The notes beneath the pieces are model-generated. The model was not told the DNA's origin and ran no database searches. It saw nothing but the letters and a program-made list of their open reading frames with translations. A stretch of DNA of 64,000 bases from Natronobeatus ordinarius. Lineage in GTDB: Archaea; Halobacteriota; Halobacteria; Halobacteriales; Natrialbaceae. A program made the translations under genes and the position numbers. The stretch spans positions 3,720,001 through 3,784,000 of the forward strand of contig NZ_CP101456.1 in assembly GCF_024362485.1 (NCBI RefSeq), given 5' to 3'. Numbering within the stretch: the stretch's first letter is position 1; the number at the start of each line of letters is the position of its first letter. Below, piece after piece: positions 33,151-42,317 of this stretch.

Positions 33151-35208
33151 GTGAGCGACACTCGAGGCCCCCTGCAGCCGGACCGTCCAGACGCCGCCAC
33201 GCCGTTCGAGGTCGACGCGCCCTTCGAGCCCGCGGGCGACCAGCCCGAAGCGATCGAGCAGCTCGCGGCGGGGTTCGAGTCGGGCATGGAAGCACAGACG
33301 CTGCTCGGCGTGACGGGTTCGGGCAAGACCAACACCGTCTCGTGGCTGATCGAGGAGGTCCAGCAACCGACGCTCGTCATCGCCCACAACAAGACGCTGG
33401 CTGCGCAACTGTACGAGGAGTTCCGGAACCTCTTTCCGGAAAACGCCGTCGAGTACTTCGTCTCTTATTACGACTACTACCAGCCCGAGGCCTACGTCGA
33501 GCAGACGGACACCTACATCGACAAGGACGCCTCGATCAACGACGAGATCGATCGGCTGCGCCACTCCGCGACCCGCTCGCTGCTGACCCGCGACGACGTC
33601 ATCGTCGTCGCCTCCGTCTCCGCCATCTACGGCCTCGGTGACCCGCGCAACTACGAGGGGATGGCGATGCGACTCGAGGTCGGCGAAGAGGTCGGCCGTG
33701 AAGAACTGCTGAAACGGCTCGTGAACCTCAATTACGAGCGCAACGACGTCGACTTCTCTCAGGGGACGTTCCGGGTACGCGGCGACACCATCGAAATCTT
33801 CCCGATGTATGGCCGCTACGCCGTCCGCGTCGAGTTCTGGGGCGACGAAATCGATCGGATGCTCAAGGTCGACCCCCTCGAGGGTGAGGTGAAAAGCACC
33901 GAACCCGCCGTGCTCGTCCACCCGGCAGAACACTACTCGCTTCCGGAAGAGCGACTCGAGCGCGCGGCCGCGGAGATCCGGTCGGATCTCGACTCCCGGA
34001 TCAGCTACTTCGAGCGCAAAGGCGATCTGATCGCCGCTCAACGTATCGAAGAACGAACGACGTTCGACCTCGAGATGATCGAGGAGACGGGCTACTGTTC
34101 GGGCATCGAGAACTACTCGGTCTACCTCGACGACCGCGAACCCGGCGACACGCCCTACACCCTGCTCGATTACTTCCCCGAGGACTTTCTCACCGTCGTC
34201 GACGAGTCCCACGTCACCCTCCCCCAGATCCGCGGCCAGCACGCGGGCGATAAGTCCCGCAAGGACTCGCTGGTCGAGAACGGCTTCCGGCTCCCGACGG
34301 CGTACGACAACCGGCCGCTCACCTTCGAAGAGTTCGAGGAGAAGACCGACCGGACGCTGTACGTGAGCGCGACGCCGGCAGCGTACGAGCGCGAGGAGAG
34401 CGAGCAGATCGTCGAGCAGATCGTTCGCCCGACCCACCTCGTCGACCCCGCTGTCGATGTCGCGCCCGCGACGGGACAGATCGAGGACTTACTCGAGCGC
34501 ATCGACGAGCGGATCGACCGCGACGAGCGCACCCTCGTCACGACGCTCACCAAGCGGATGGCCGAGGACCTCACGGAGTACCTCGAGGAAGCCGGCGTCG
34601 ACGTCGCGTATATGCACGACGAGACGGATACCTTAGAACGCCACGAGATCATCCGCTCGCTTCGGTTAGGAGAGATCGACGTGCTCGTGGGGATCAACCT
34701 GCTCCGGGAGGGACTGGACATCCCCGAGGTCTCGCTCGTAGCGATCCTCGACGCCGACCAGGAGGGGTTCCTCCGCTCGGAGACCACTCTGGTCCAGACG
34801 ATGGGTCGCGCGGCGCGAAACGTCAACGGCGAGGTGATCCTCTACGCCGACGACCCCTCGAACGCCATGGAGTCGGCGATCGAGGAGACCCAGCGTCGTC
34901 GGCGTATCCAGCAGGAGTTCAACGCAGAACACGGCTACGAACCCACCACGATCCAGAAGGAGGTCGGCGAGACGAACCTCCCGGGGAGCAAGACCGACAC
35001 CTCGAGCGTCTCCGGCCGGGACCTCGAAGACGAGAGCGAGGCCGCCCGCTACGTCGCCGAACTCGAGACGCGGATGCGGGAGGCGGCGAACAACCTCGAG
35101 TTCGAACTCGCGGCGGACATCCGCGACCGGATCCGCGAGGTGCGCGAGGAGTTCGACCTCGAGGGTGAGGAGGACGAGGGCGTCGCCCCGCCGACCGAGG
35201 AATTCTGA
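33151..35208 (+). CDS. uvrB: Excinuclease ABC subunit B
   Basis: This 685-aa DNA-damage recognition helicase of nucleotide excision repair has Walker A GVTGSGKT near residue 48, HNKTLAAQL, the damage-gripping beta-hairpin region [19 protein letters not shown] near 102, the DEAD-like [11 protein letters not shown] near 350, helicase motif [10 protein letters not shown] near 548 and a C-terminal UVR domain ([18 protein letters not shown]) for UvrC binding. GTG at 33151 is chosen because [12 protein letters not shown] is the usual haloarchaeal N-terminus; another GTG lies 27 bases upstream. uvrA and uvrC are not in the window. Confidence 0.96.
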   Translation: MSDTRGPLQPDRPDAATPFEVDAPFEPAGDQPEAIEQLAAGFESGMEAQTLLGVTGSGKTNTVSWLIEEVQQPTLVIAHNKTLAAQLYEEFRNLFPENAVEYFVSYYDYYQPEAYVEQTDTYIDKDASINDEIDRLRHSATRSLLTRDDVIVVASVSAIYGLGDPRNYEGMAMRLEVGEEVGREELLKRLVNLNYERNDVDFSQGTFRVRGDTIEIFPMYGRYAVRVEFWGDEIDRMLKVDPLEGEVKSTEPAVLVHPAEHYSLPEERLERAAAEIRSDLDSRISYFERKGDLIAAQRIEERTTFDLEMIEETGYCSGIENYSVYLDDREPGDTPYTLLDYFPEDFLTVVDESHVTLPQIRGQHAGDKSRKDSLVENGFRLPTAYDNRPLTFEEFEEKTDRTLYVSATPAAYEREESEQIVEQIVRPTHLVDPAVDVAPATGQIEDLLERIDERIDRDERTLVTTLTKRMAEDLTEYLEEAGVDVAYMHDETDTLERHEIIRSLRLGEIDVLVGINLLREGLDIPEVSLVAILDADQEGFLRSETTLVQTMGRAARNVNGEVILYADDPSNAMESAIEETQRRRRIQQEFNAEHGYEPTTIQKEVGETNLPGSKTDTSSVSGRDLEDESEAARYVAELETRMREAANNLEFELAADIRDRIREVREEFDLEGEEDEGVAPPTEEF

Positions 35209-35312
35209 GGGTGGCGATCGAAGCCGGTGGCGGGTTCATTCTCTGGCGCAGCCCGGCACCGCGTTGCTGGTAGCCGACGCAGCGCACGCTCGAGAGTTCG
35301 TCGTCGTTCCTG

Positions 35313-35435
35313 CTATAGTAGCCACTGAAAGTCATTGCACACCTGCTCGCGATCAAGCGGCCAGAACTGGCAGCGTAAGCCAGTTCTGGCCGCCTCACTG
35401 CGAGCAGTGTGTAACCCGTTTCAGTTGTTACTATA
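35313..35435. mobile_element. Palindromic MITE-like element
   Basis: A nearly self-complementary 123-bp unit: the left end ctatagtagccactgaaag and the right end (inverted) tatagtaacaactgaaacgg match over ~58 bp with mismatches, meeting at GCGGCCAGAACTGGC arms around a 7-nt loop. CCTG flanks both sides (35309-35312 and 35436-35439), a possible target duplication. It has no coding capacity, so it must rely on a transposase elsewhere; it resembles the palindrome-associated elements of haloarchaea. Confidence 0.75.
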
Positions 35436-35960
35436 CCTGACCACCCCCTTCGACCCAGGATCGACGGTCGTCGTCGAATCGCCGAGATGGTGAGCGGTCG
35501 ACGATTCCCGCCGGCCGACGACAGCGCCACCCGAACACGGTCGTCGGCCTCGTTCGTGGAGAAACCGACCACCGAGTCTGTAGCTCGAGGTTACTTTCAG
35601 GTAACCTTGCCGGTGACGTTGCGGTAAGTTTTGGTTATTAGTAATCTCCTTTCCCATCCACAGTATCTGCAGAACCGTCCTGGAATTGACGCACGTTCAG
35701 AGGGAAGATGAACGCACATCACATCAACGCACGCGGCTATTCACGGCAGTCCAACCCACCACCGAGAAATCGAGAGCCATCGGGCGAAACGAACACGAAC
35801 GCACGAACCGTCGAACAGTCGGGACGACCAGGTCACGCCGCTCGCTCGAGCGGGTGGAAACGTACGCCATGGGTGGGTTCGACGGGCCTGAAAAACGCGG
35901 CCCGTGATCGGTCGGACGGCTTCCCGATGAGTTCCGACTCGAACTTATGTACTATTATAC

Positions 35961-35977
35961 AGCAAAAATATATTTGT
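35961..35977 (+). promoter_or_regulatory. Promoter of the giant-protein operon
   Basis: agcaaaaatatatttgt is the strongest TATA-like sequence in the window and predicts transcription from ~35997, giving a ~50-nt leader. Upstream is also AT-rich (tgtactattatac). No other promoter is apparent within the 26 kb that follow. Confidence 0.6.
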
Positions 35978-36007
35978 CCTTGCCCGAATCGTGACCTCGT
36001 TCGCACT

Positions 36008-36026
36008 GTTTCTTTCGGAGAGAAAC
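36008..36026 (+). promoter_or_regulatory. Leader hairpin before the PKD gene
   Basis: GTTTCT (36008-36013) and AGAAAC (36021-36026) pair around a 7-nt loop in the predicted 5' leader, 15 bases ahead of a GAGGT Shine-Dalgarno-like sequence preceding ATG 36049. Confidence 0.45.
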
Positions 36027-36048
36027 GGGGCGATCTCGAGGTCACAGG

Positions 36049-39000
36049 ATGACTGCAGGGCCACAGAACGAGGATGCGCCCCATCGGACGAGCGGATGGT
36101 ACGGTCACGGTCGGGCCACGCGAACCGCGATCGCGGCAGTCGCCCTGATCGTGTGCGTAGCGCTCGCGGTCGGCTTCGTCGGCGGCGTGTCGACCCAGAC
36201 GGACGACTTCAGGTGGGCGCCGACGGAGCCGACAGTCGGCGAGCCGGTGACCTTCGACGTGAGCGGCTACGACGCCGACGGCGACCAGTACAGGTGGTGG
36301 TTCGGCGACGGCGAAACCGCCGAGACCGACGGCCCGTCCGTCCAGCACACCTACGAGGAGGCCGGCACGTACACCGTTTCGTTCGCAACGGATGGCGCGC
36401 GCGACTACACCGAGATCGTCGTCTCGGAGCCGCAGTCACCGACCGCCGCGTTCGACTGGGAACCCGATCAGCCGACCGCCGGCCAGACGGTAACCTTCGA
36501 CGCGAGCGACTCGACGTCGCCCAACGGCGAGATCGAACGCTACCGGTGGCTCTTCGAAGGCGGTGGATACGGCGACTGGCAGACGGAGTCGACGACCACC
36601 TACACGTTCGAAACGGCCGGGATGCACGTCGTCGGACTCGAGGTCGAAGACGAGGCTGATCAGCGAGATTCGTACGCGACGGAAGCGTTCCAGATCGAAG
36701 AGCCACAGTCGCCAACTGCGGCGTTCGAGTGGACGCCACCACAACCGATCGCCGGCCAGGCGGTAACCTTCGACGCGAGCGACTCGACGTCGCCCAACGG
36801 CGAGATCGAACGCTACCGGTGGCTCTTCGAAGGCGGTGGATACGGCGACTGGCAGACGGAGTCGACGACCACCCACACGTTCGAAACGGCCGGAATGCAC
36901 GTCGTCGGACTCGAGGTCGAAGACGAGGCTGGCCAGCGAGATTCGTACGCGACGGAAGCGTTCCAGGTCGGGGAGCCACAGTCGCCGACCGCCGTGGTCG
37001 ACTGGGAACCCGATCAGCCGATCGTCGGCGAGACGGTGAGCTTCGACGCGAGCGACTCGACGTCGCCGAACGGCGAGATCGTCGAGTACCGATGGGACGT
37101 AACCGGAGACGGTTCGCTCGACGACGTGACGACCGAGCCGACGATCAGCCACACCTACGACGAGGAGGGCGGCGTTGTGATCGGGCTCGAGGTCGAAGAC
37201 GAGGTCGGTCAGACGGCAGACACCGGTGCCGAGTTCTCCGTGGCGCCTGCGGAAACCCCACCTCCAGAGCCCGACGAACCGATCGCCCGCTGTACGATCG
37301 AACCGACGACCGTCGGCGTCGGCGAGACAGTCGTCGTCGACGCGAGCGCCTCGGCGGACGCGGACGCGATCAGCGTCGACTTCCAGGGCGACGGGCAGTG
37401 GGACGTGAGGTGGGCCGACGCGTTCGTCCACGAGACGAGTTTCGACGAGCCCGGGACGTACGAGCCGGTCGTGCGCGCGTGGGGCGAACTGGAACGCCAC
37501 GACGACGTCACGTGTCCCACCGTGACGGTCGAGGACGAGCCGGCTGACGACTTTCCTGGAACTGGGGAAGATACTGACGAGCCGTCGGACGACCGCCCGG
37601 GAACTGAGGAAGGTGACGACGCTGAGGACTCTCCGGTGGACGACGCTGAGGACTCTCCGGTGGACGACGCTGAGGACCCACCGGCGGACGACGCTGAGGA
37701 CCCGCCGTCAGACGACGAAGCGGAGTCGATCGTCCCACCACCGATCCGGGACAATCTGGGCCTCGTCGCGATTGGCTTACTGACGCTTCTCGGACTCGGA
37801 TGGGCCGCGATCAGCGGCCCGCTCGGTGGCGGCGGCTCGAGCGGTTCGGGCGGCCGGCCGACGCCGATGCCGAAATCGCCAGGTGGCGGCGACGAACCGG
37901 CACGGTACGAAACCGGCGTGGTCACGCTCCCGACGGCCGGCGGCCCCGTCTCCGTCACCGACGTCGGATTCGAACCGGACCTGCTCGTGTTCACGGCGAC
38001 GACCGCGGATGCGACCGACGGCGACGTCGCGTCCGATCGAACGGTCGGCTGGACCCAGGGGATCGCGGTGCAAGGGGAAGATACCCTCGAACAGCACGCC
38101 GTCACCGTCGCCGACGACGCCCGGAGCACCGAGCGAGGGACCTGCGGAACGAGTACCGGTGACGCGTTCGAACTCGCCGTTCACGGCGACCGTTCGCTGG
38201 GGACGCTCCAGGGTTCGGTTACGGCGATGACCGACGACGGATTCGACCTCACGGTGCGGACGACTGGATCCGACGCCGCGATCGACGGGCAGGTCCGGCT
38301 CCTCTACCAGGCGTTCGCCACGGGGACAGCACTCGACGTCGACGCCGGCACGTTCCTGACGCCGACGGAACCCGGGCGCCAGCACGTCCCGCTGGACATC
38401 GACGCCAGCGTCGTGACGCTCGCGACGTCGACCGCCGTCGGGGGGCTCGGGGAGACCTGGACCACCGATCGGTCGATCGGCGTCTCGATGGGGGCGGCGG
38501 CGAGTCCCGGCGCGGCCGCCGACGGTGGTCCGACGGACGCTCGTGCGGCCGAGACGGATGGTGGCCTCCTCGAGCAGGCCGTCTGGAGCGCGAGCGTCTG
38601 GCCCGGCCGATCGAACGACGCCGCCGCCCGGTGTGGGACCGACGGCGCGCTCGCCCTGTGTTACCAGGACGGCGACCGGATCGCCGGCCGGACGACCGCG
38701 ACGGTTACCGGACTGGGCGAGCGCCTCGAGCTCCAGTTCGATCGGACCTACAGCGGCCCCCACAAGATCGACCCGACCGGTGCCCACCCGGTGCAGTACC
38801 TCGCAATCGACGCGGGTGAGCTGACGCCCGCCGTCGGCGCGGTCCGGCTGCCGGCACCCGACGAGACGCTGGCGGTCGACTGCGGGTTCGAACCCGGCCT
38901 GATCGAGGTGACGACGAGCCGGTCGGCGGCGCTCGACCACGCCCGTCACACCGGCGACGTCCCCTTTGGCTGGGCGACGGGAACCGCGATCGTCCGCGAC

Positions 39001-39792
39001 GGCGTCCTGGCCCAGTACGCGCTCTCCGGGGCCGGGAGCGTTCCCGATCCCGATATCGACCTCGACTCGTTCGACGTCGCCGAACCCGCCGATGCCGGCG
39101 GTGCGTCGACGGCCGGCGAGGTCGGCCCGGTCGTGGCGACGCCGGGCGTGGCGTCCGGAGCGGTCGACGTCGATCCGGACGCGATCGCAGATCGCCTGCC
39201 GGAGGGATTCGAGCCGACCGCTGCGGGACCGGGAACCGATGACGACGAGGACTCGGCGGAGGCGATCGGCGACGTCCTCGAGGACCCCTCCGACGTGGAG
39301 CTGACCGACGGCGGAACCGACGAGGCGATCGAACCTGCCGTCGGCGACGGGCTCGAGTTATCGGACGACGCCAGGGATCGGCTCGAACCCGACACCGGCC
39401 CGGGACTCGATCCGTCGATCGACCCTGGTCCAGACCTCGGCGACCGGACCGCCGACGACGGGACCGACGAATTCGATTCGGCGGCGCCGACGCCGCCGGG
39501 TGATGGCCACGTCGCTTCGACGCTCGCGGTCGACGACGACGGCGAGATCGTCGGTCGGGACACGGTTCGCGTCGCGTCCGTCGACTCGAGCGGATTCGCA
39601 CTCGCCGTTGAGGGTCTGCGCGTCACTGATCACGATCGCTCGGCCGAGGCACGGCCGTACGTCTGGTACCGGGCGTGGCCGACAACGGGGGCGGGAACAC
39701 GAGAATTCGATTCAGCTATGAGCAAAGTATCAAACGAGACCGAGGAGAACCGACCGGAACACCGCGATGCCACCGAAGGGGGTGTGCGATGA
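36049..39792 (+). CDS. Membrane-anchored PKD-repeat protein with large C-terminal repeat region
   Basis: This 1247-aa protein heads the giant-protein operon. A hydrophobic segment (residues ~24-47) is followed by four PKD (Ig-like) domains at ~52-400, of which the second and third are nearly identical at 91-aa period, and a fifth diverged one to ~495. An acidic repeated linker (DDAEDSP-type) leads to a second hydrophobic segment (~570-588) and a Gly/Ser hinge. The C-terminal ~650 residues contain about three copies of a beta-rich module (GFEPDLLVFTA and GFEPGLIEVTT are equivalent strands), the last split by an acidic insertion. If both hydrophobic segments span the membrane, the PKD part is outside and the modules inside. 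The module recalls domains of phage-like structural proteins. It overlaps the next gene by 4 bp. Confidence 0.8.
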   Translation: MTAGPQNEDAPHRTSGWYGHGRATRTAIAAVALIVCVALAVGFVGGVSTQTDDFRWAPTEPTVGEPVTFDVSGYDADGDQYRWWFGDGETAETDGPSVQHTYEEAGTYTVSFATDGARDYTEIVVSEPQSPTAAFDWEPDQPTAGQTVTFDASDSTSPNGEIERYRWLFEGGGYGDWQTESTTTYTFETAGMHVVGLEVEDEADQRDSYATEAFQIEEPQSPTAAFEWTPPQPIAGQAVTFDASDSTSPNGEIERYRWLFEGGGYGDWQTESTTTHTFETAGMHVVGLEVEDEAGQRDSYATEAFQVGEPQSPTAVVDWEPDQPIVGETVSFDASDSTSPNGEIVEYRWDVTGDGSLDDVTTEPTISHTYDEEGGVVIGLEVEDEVGQTADTGAEFSVAPAETPPPEPDEPIARCTIEPTTVGVGETVVVDASASADADAISVDFQGDGQWDVRWADAFVHETSFDEPGTYEPVVRAWGELERHDDVTCPTVTVEDEPADDFPGTGEDTDEPSDDRPGTEEGDDAEDSPVDDAEDSPVDDAEDPPADDAEDPPSDDEAESIVPPPIRDNLGLVAIGLLTLLGLGWAAISGPLGGGGSSGSGGRPTPMPKSPGGGDEPARYETGVVTLPTAGGPVSVTDVGFEPDLLVFTATTADATDGDVASDRTVGWTQGIAVQGEDTLEQHAVTVADDARSTERGTCGTSTGDAFELAVHGDRSLGTLQGSVTAMTDDGFDLTVRTTGSDAAIDGQVRLLYQAFATGTALDVDAGTFLTPTEPGRQHVPLDIDASVVTLATSTAVGGLGETWTTDRSIGVSMGAAASPGAAADGGPTDARAAETDGGLLEQAVWSASVWPGRSNDAAARCGTDGALALCYQDGDRIAGRTTATVTGLGERLELQFDRTYSGPHKIDPTGAHPVQYLAIDAGELTPAVGAVRLPAPDETLAVDCGFEPGLIEVTTSRSAALDHARHTGDVPFGWATGTAIVRDGVLAQYALSGAGSVPDPDIDLDSFDVAEPADAGGASTAGEVGPVVATPGVASGAVDVDPDAIADRLPEGFEPTAAGPGTDDDEDSAEAIGDVLEDPSDVELTDGGTDEAIEPAVGDGLELSDDARDRLEPDTGPGLDPSIDPGPDLGDRTADDGTDEFDSAAPTPPGDGHVASTLAVDDDGEIVGRDTVRVASVDSSGFALAVEGLRVTDHDRSAEARPYVWYRAWPTTGAGTREFDSAMSKVSNETEENRPEHRDATEGGVR
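36464..36990 (+). repeat. Tandem 273-bp PKD-domain duplication
   Basis: The segment starting near 36491 (taaccttcgacgcgagcgac) recurs at 36764 with the same order of bases over ~200 bp and only scattered changes, encoding two almost identical 91-aa PKD domains. A third, more diverged copy follows at ~37030. Confidence 0.85.
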
Positions 39793-42314
39793 CTGGTACG
39801 CTTCCCAAGGCCTACGAGTGTGTTATCGACCGAAACGGGGACTATCGGGGGCACTTGATGGGCTGGAGACAGCGGCAAGCCTCCGAGCCACACAAGATCG
39901 CTCTCTGGACGGTACTTCGGGACGTTGTTTACACGAGCGCTCGAGAGGACTGGGGGCTCACTCATGGACCGGACGATTATCGAACTGAGATGCCCAGTTT
40001 TCCTGATCTCATGGAAGAGCTAGGTGAACCCTCTGGGACATCCGATATTACCGTAGATGAACTCACGGAGTATCTCATGCTCGAAACGGAGTACGAGGGG
40101 CCAAGCGATTTCATCGAGTTCGGCACCTCGCTGAGCGAGGATCGATTACCGCTGATGAACTCCGCCAGTGAACTCGTCGATTCGCTCTCGGGGCCGACGA
40201 CGTACAAAGACGACGAGGTGAACTTTCCCGAGACGTTCGCCGAAGATTCGAACTATACGAGGCGACTCCGGGTTCTGAACCAGGTGCTCGCCGGAATCGG
40301 ATTCAGCAGTCCCGGCGAAGGCTTCGTGGCCGAGCAGCTCGCGAGAGCGTACAGGGGCCACGACCCGGTTTTCGACCCATTCGAGATGCTGAGTCCACAG
40401 CCATACGAACTCGTCGATCCGCCATACAATTTCACACCCGTCACCGAGGCGATGGAGGACCCGACACGCGGCGTCGCGTCGGTATCGGCCGTCTCGCGGG
40501 AGACTCTTGGGCATATTTGCTTTTTCTTCAATCAGATGATGTCCGGTCTCGTTCTACTGATGGAATACGACGAAATGGAGTCCGTCTATGTATTTCAGGG
40601 TCAGGGGCAAGTGTTCAACGACACGGAGATCGCCAACATCGTCAACAACTTTCTATCGCGCTTTTTCGCGCTGTTTTTCGGCCCCGAGCAGGAGTTAGAA
40701 GATGTAGACGGCCTGGGAACGTTCGTCGACTTCGACCTCGCTGCGTATTTCGAAGACGACGGCCTTCGAAAGCAGGACCTCGATGCGGCCTCGGAGGATC
40801 TTCGGGGACTGTTGCGAACCGTCCAACGGATCCGGACCGTGATCACGACGTCGATTCCCGAGGAAATCGAGGTAGACGACGATGGGAACCCGCTCGGAAA
40901 CGCCCACAAGGCTGGCTCGGATGTTGCGTCGTTTGTCGATAAGATCACCACCGGTGGCGGGTTCCACTCACACAGGATAACGAGCGCGATCGTCTACGCG
41001 TTCTCGCTCACGGCGCTTCTCGGGAGCGTGATCGAAACCAACGACAGATTCGAGATCGAACTGCAACAAGAGTGGGACGTCGATGATTGGGTCGACCTCT
41101 GTGATAACATTCAGTCAGTCATCGACTACAGTGCGGTCGATGAGATGAAGGAGCTGATCCAGGAAGGTGCAATCGATTCCTCGGCGGAGTCGAAACCGCT
41201 ATTCGTGGACACCGACACCGATTCTGGTCCCAAATCTTTGAGCGGAGCACAGAAGATTCAAGTCGCGTCGAAATTGGCCGAACCCGTATTTGCGGTCTTC
41301 GACCTCGTGCAAGCCTACTCCGGGATGCAATCTGCGAGTGACACCGGGGAATCCAGTGTCTTCCTCGGTCACGCGCTCGCCGGTGCGGGGGCGATTTCGG
41401 CGATTGCGATCTCGATGTACTCTATCGGCGCGGCGATGGCCTCGTCGGCACCGTTCCTCGTCGCCCTCGCGAGTTCGAACCCGGTTGGCTGGGTGGCCAC
41501 GGCCGGTTTGATCGCCGTGGGACTCGTCTCCTGGGCACTGATTACGTTCACGGGAGACCATCCGATTGAGATCTGGCTGCGAAACACTATCTTTGGCGAT
41601 AATTACGAAGAGGACCGGGTCTACAACGACCCCGAAGAGCCGACGTTTCGCGTCAACGATGCCACGCCGGCCGGAAAGAAACGTGACGAGGAGTATGCGG
41701 GGACGAACAAACCTCGGATGATCTCAGAGTACGTTTCGTTGACCAATCCACTGGGGTTTACGGAAAACGAAGCGACCATCACGCAGATAGACGACCCGAA
41801 AGGATCGTTCAAAGGGACGCTGAAGACCACCATTCCGCTTCCACACGGCCGATGGATGATGCTGTATCCCGTCATTGAGCTGCCGTCGAAGAATTACTTC
41901 GTTGGATACCCGTTAGAACAGGCGGACATCTCGGAAAACTGGATCCACATGATCATCCTCAGAAATCCCGAACACGACATCTCGGAAAACGTTCCCTCCG
42001 GCGACCCGAGCGTCAAGTTGAACTGCCGCTCGCTGACCTACGATATCGATCAGGGTGACGACTGGGGGTGTACCCTGGAGTTCTACGCCAATACGATCGA
42101 CATGACGTTCGGTATCCCGGAAGCGTATTTCGGTCCGAATCGCGACCACTACCTCGAATTGCTCGTCCTCGATCGACAGGTCGAACTCGAGGTTTCCAGA
42201 CTGATAGAGCAAGAGGGCTACGATGAGGCCAACGAGGTTCTCGAGGAGTTCCTCCTGACGAAGTTTCCGTACATTCGTCGTGAGCGCGTCCCCGTGACGT
42301 TAAACGTTGAGTGA
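39789..42314 (+). CDS. Putative membrane-inserting protein with VasX/BTH_I2691-like segment
   Basis: This 841-aa protein has no signal peptide. Residues ~1-520 are mixed helical. A long Gly/Ala-rich hydrophobic block (~525-585: HALAGAGAISAIAISMYSIG, then NPVGWVATAGLIAVGLVSWA) could form two or three membrane helices. It is directly followed by GDHPIEIWLRNTIFG, which strongly recalls the (D)xPLExWLxxCxFG motif after the hydrophobic block of VasX/BTH_I2691-type colicin-like type VI effectors. A beta-rich C-terminus (TLKTTIPLPHGRWMMLYPV) follows. Codons are visibly more AT-rich than in its neighbours. ATG at 39789 overlaps the PKD stop (ATGA); the upstream frame is a shadow. Function is inferred, not shown. 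Confidence 0.7.
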   Translation: MTGTLPKAYECVIDRNGDYRGHLMGWRQRQASEPHKIALWTVLRDVVYTSAREDWGLTHGPDDYRTEMPSFPDLMEELGEPSGTSDITVDELTEYLMLETEYEGPSDFIEFGTSLSEDRLPLMNSASELVDSLSGPTTYKDDEVNFPETFAEDSNYTRRLRVLNQVLAGIGFSSPGEGFVAEQLARAYRGHDPVFDPFEMLSPQPYELVDPPYNFTPVTEAMEDPTRGVASVSAVSRETLGHICFFFNQMMSGLVLLMEYDEMESVYVFQGQGQVFNDTEIANIVNNFLSRFFALFFGPEQELEDVDGLGTFVDFDLAAYFEDDGLRKQDLDAASEDLRGLLRTVQRIRTVITTSIPEEIEVDDDGNPLGNAHKAGSDVASFVDKITTGGGFHSHRITSAIVYAFSLTALLGSVIETNDRFEIELQQEWDVDDWVDLCDNIQSVIDYSAVDEMKELIQEGAIDSSAESKPLFVDTDTDSGPKSLSGAQKIQVASKLAEPVFAVFDLVQAYSGMQSASDTGESSVFLGHALAGAGAISAIAISMYSIGAAMASSAPFLVALASSNPVGWVATAGLIAVGLVSWALITFTGDHPIEIWLRNTIFGDNYEEDRVYNDPEEPTFRVNDATPAGKKRDEEYAGTNKPRMISEYVSLTNPLGFTENEATITQIDDPKGSFKGTLKTTIPLPHGRWMMLYPVIELPSKNYFVGYPLEQADISENWIHMIILRNPEHDISENVPSGDPSVKLNCRSLTYDIDQGDDWGCTLEFYANTIDMTFGIPEAYFGPNRDHYLELLVLDRQVELEVSRLIEQEGYDEANEVLEEFLLTKFPYIRRERVPVTLNVE

Positions 42315-42317
42315 GCC

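Larger units (their letters stand above)
35209..36048. other. 840-bp gap between uvrB and the giant-protein operon
   Basis: It contains a 123-bp palindromic mobile element (35313-35435), a perfect 7-bp inverted repeat AGGTTAC-N6-GTAACCT (35588-35607), and the AT-rich promoter, leader hairpin and Shine-Dalgarno of the giant-protein operon (35950-36048). The remaining sequence has no convincing gene on either strand. Confidence 0.6.

Noticed and set aside
39675-39788. N-terminal extension of the 841-aa protein
   Set aside because: It overlaps the coding end of the PKD gene in another frame, is Arg-rich, and ATG 39789 gives the ATGA overlap seen at other junctions of the operon.
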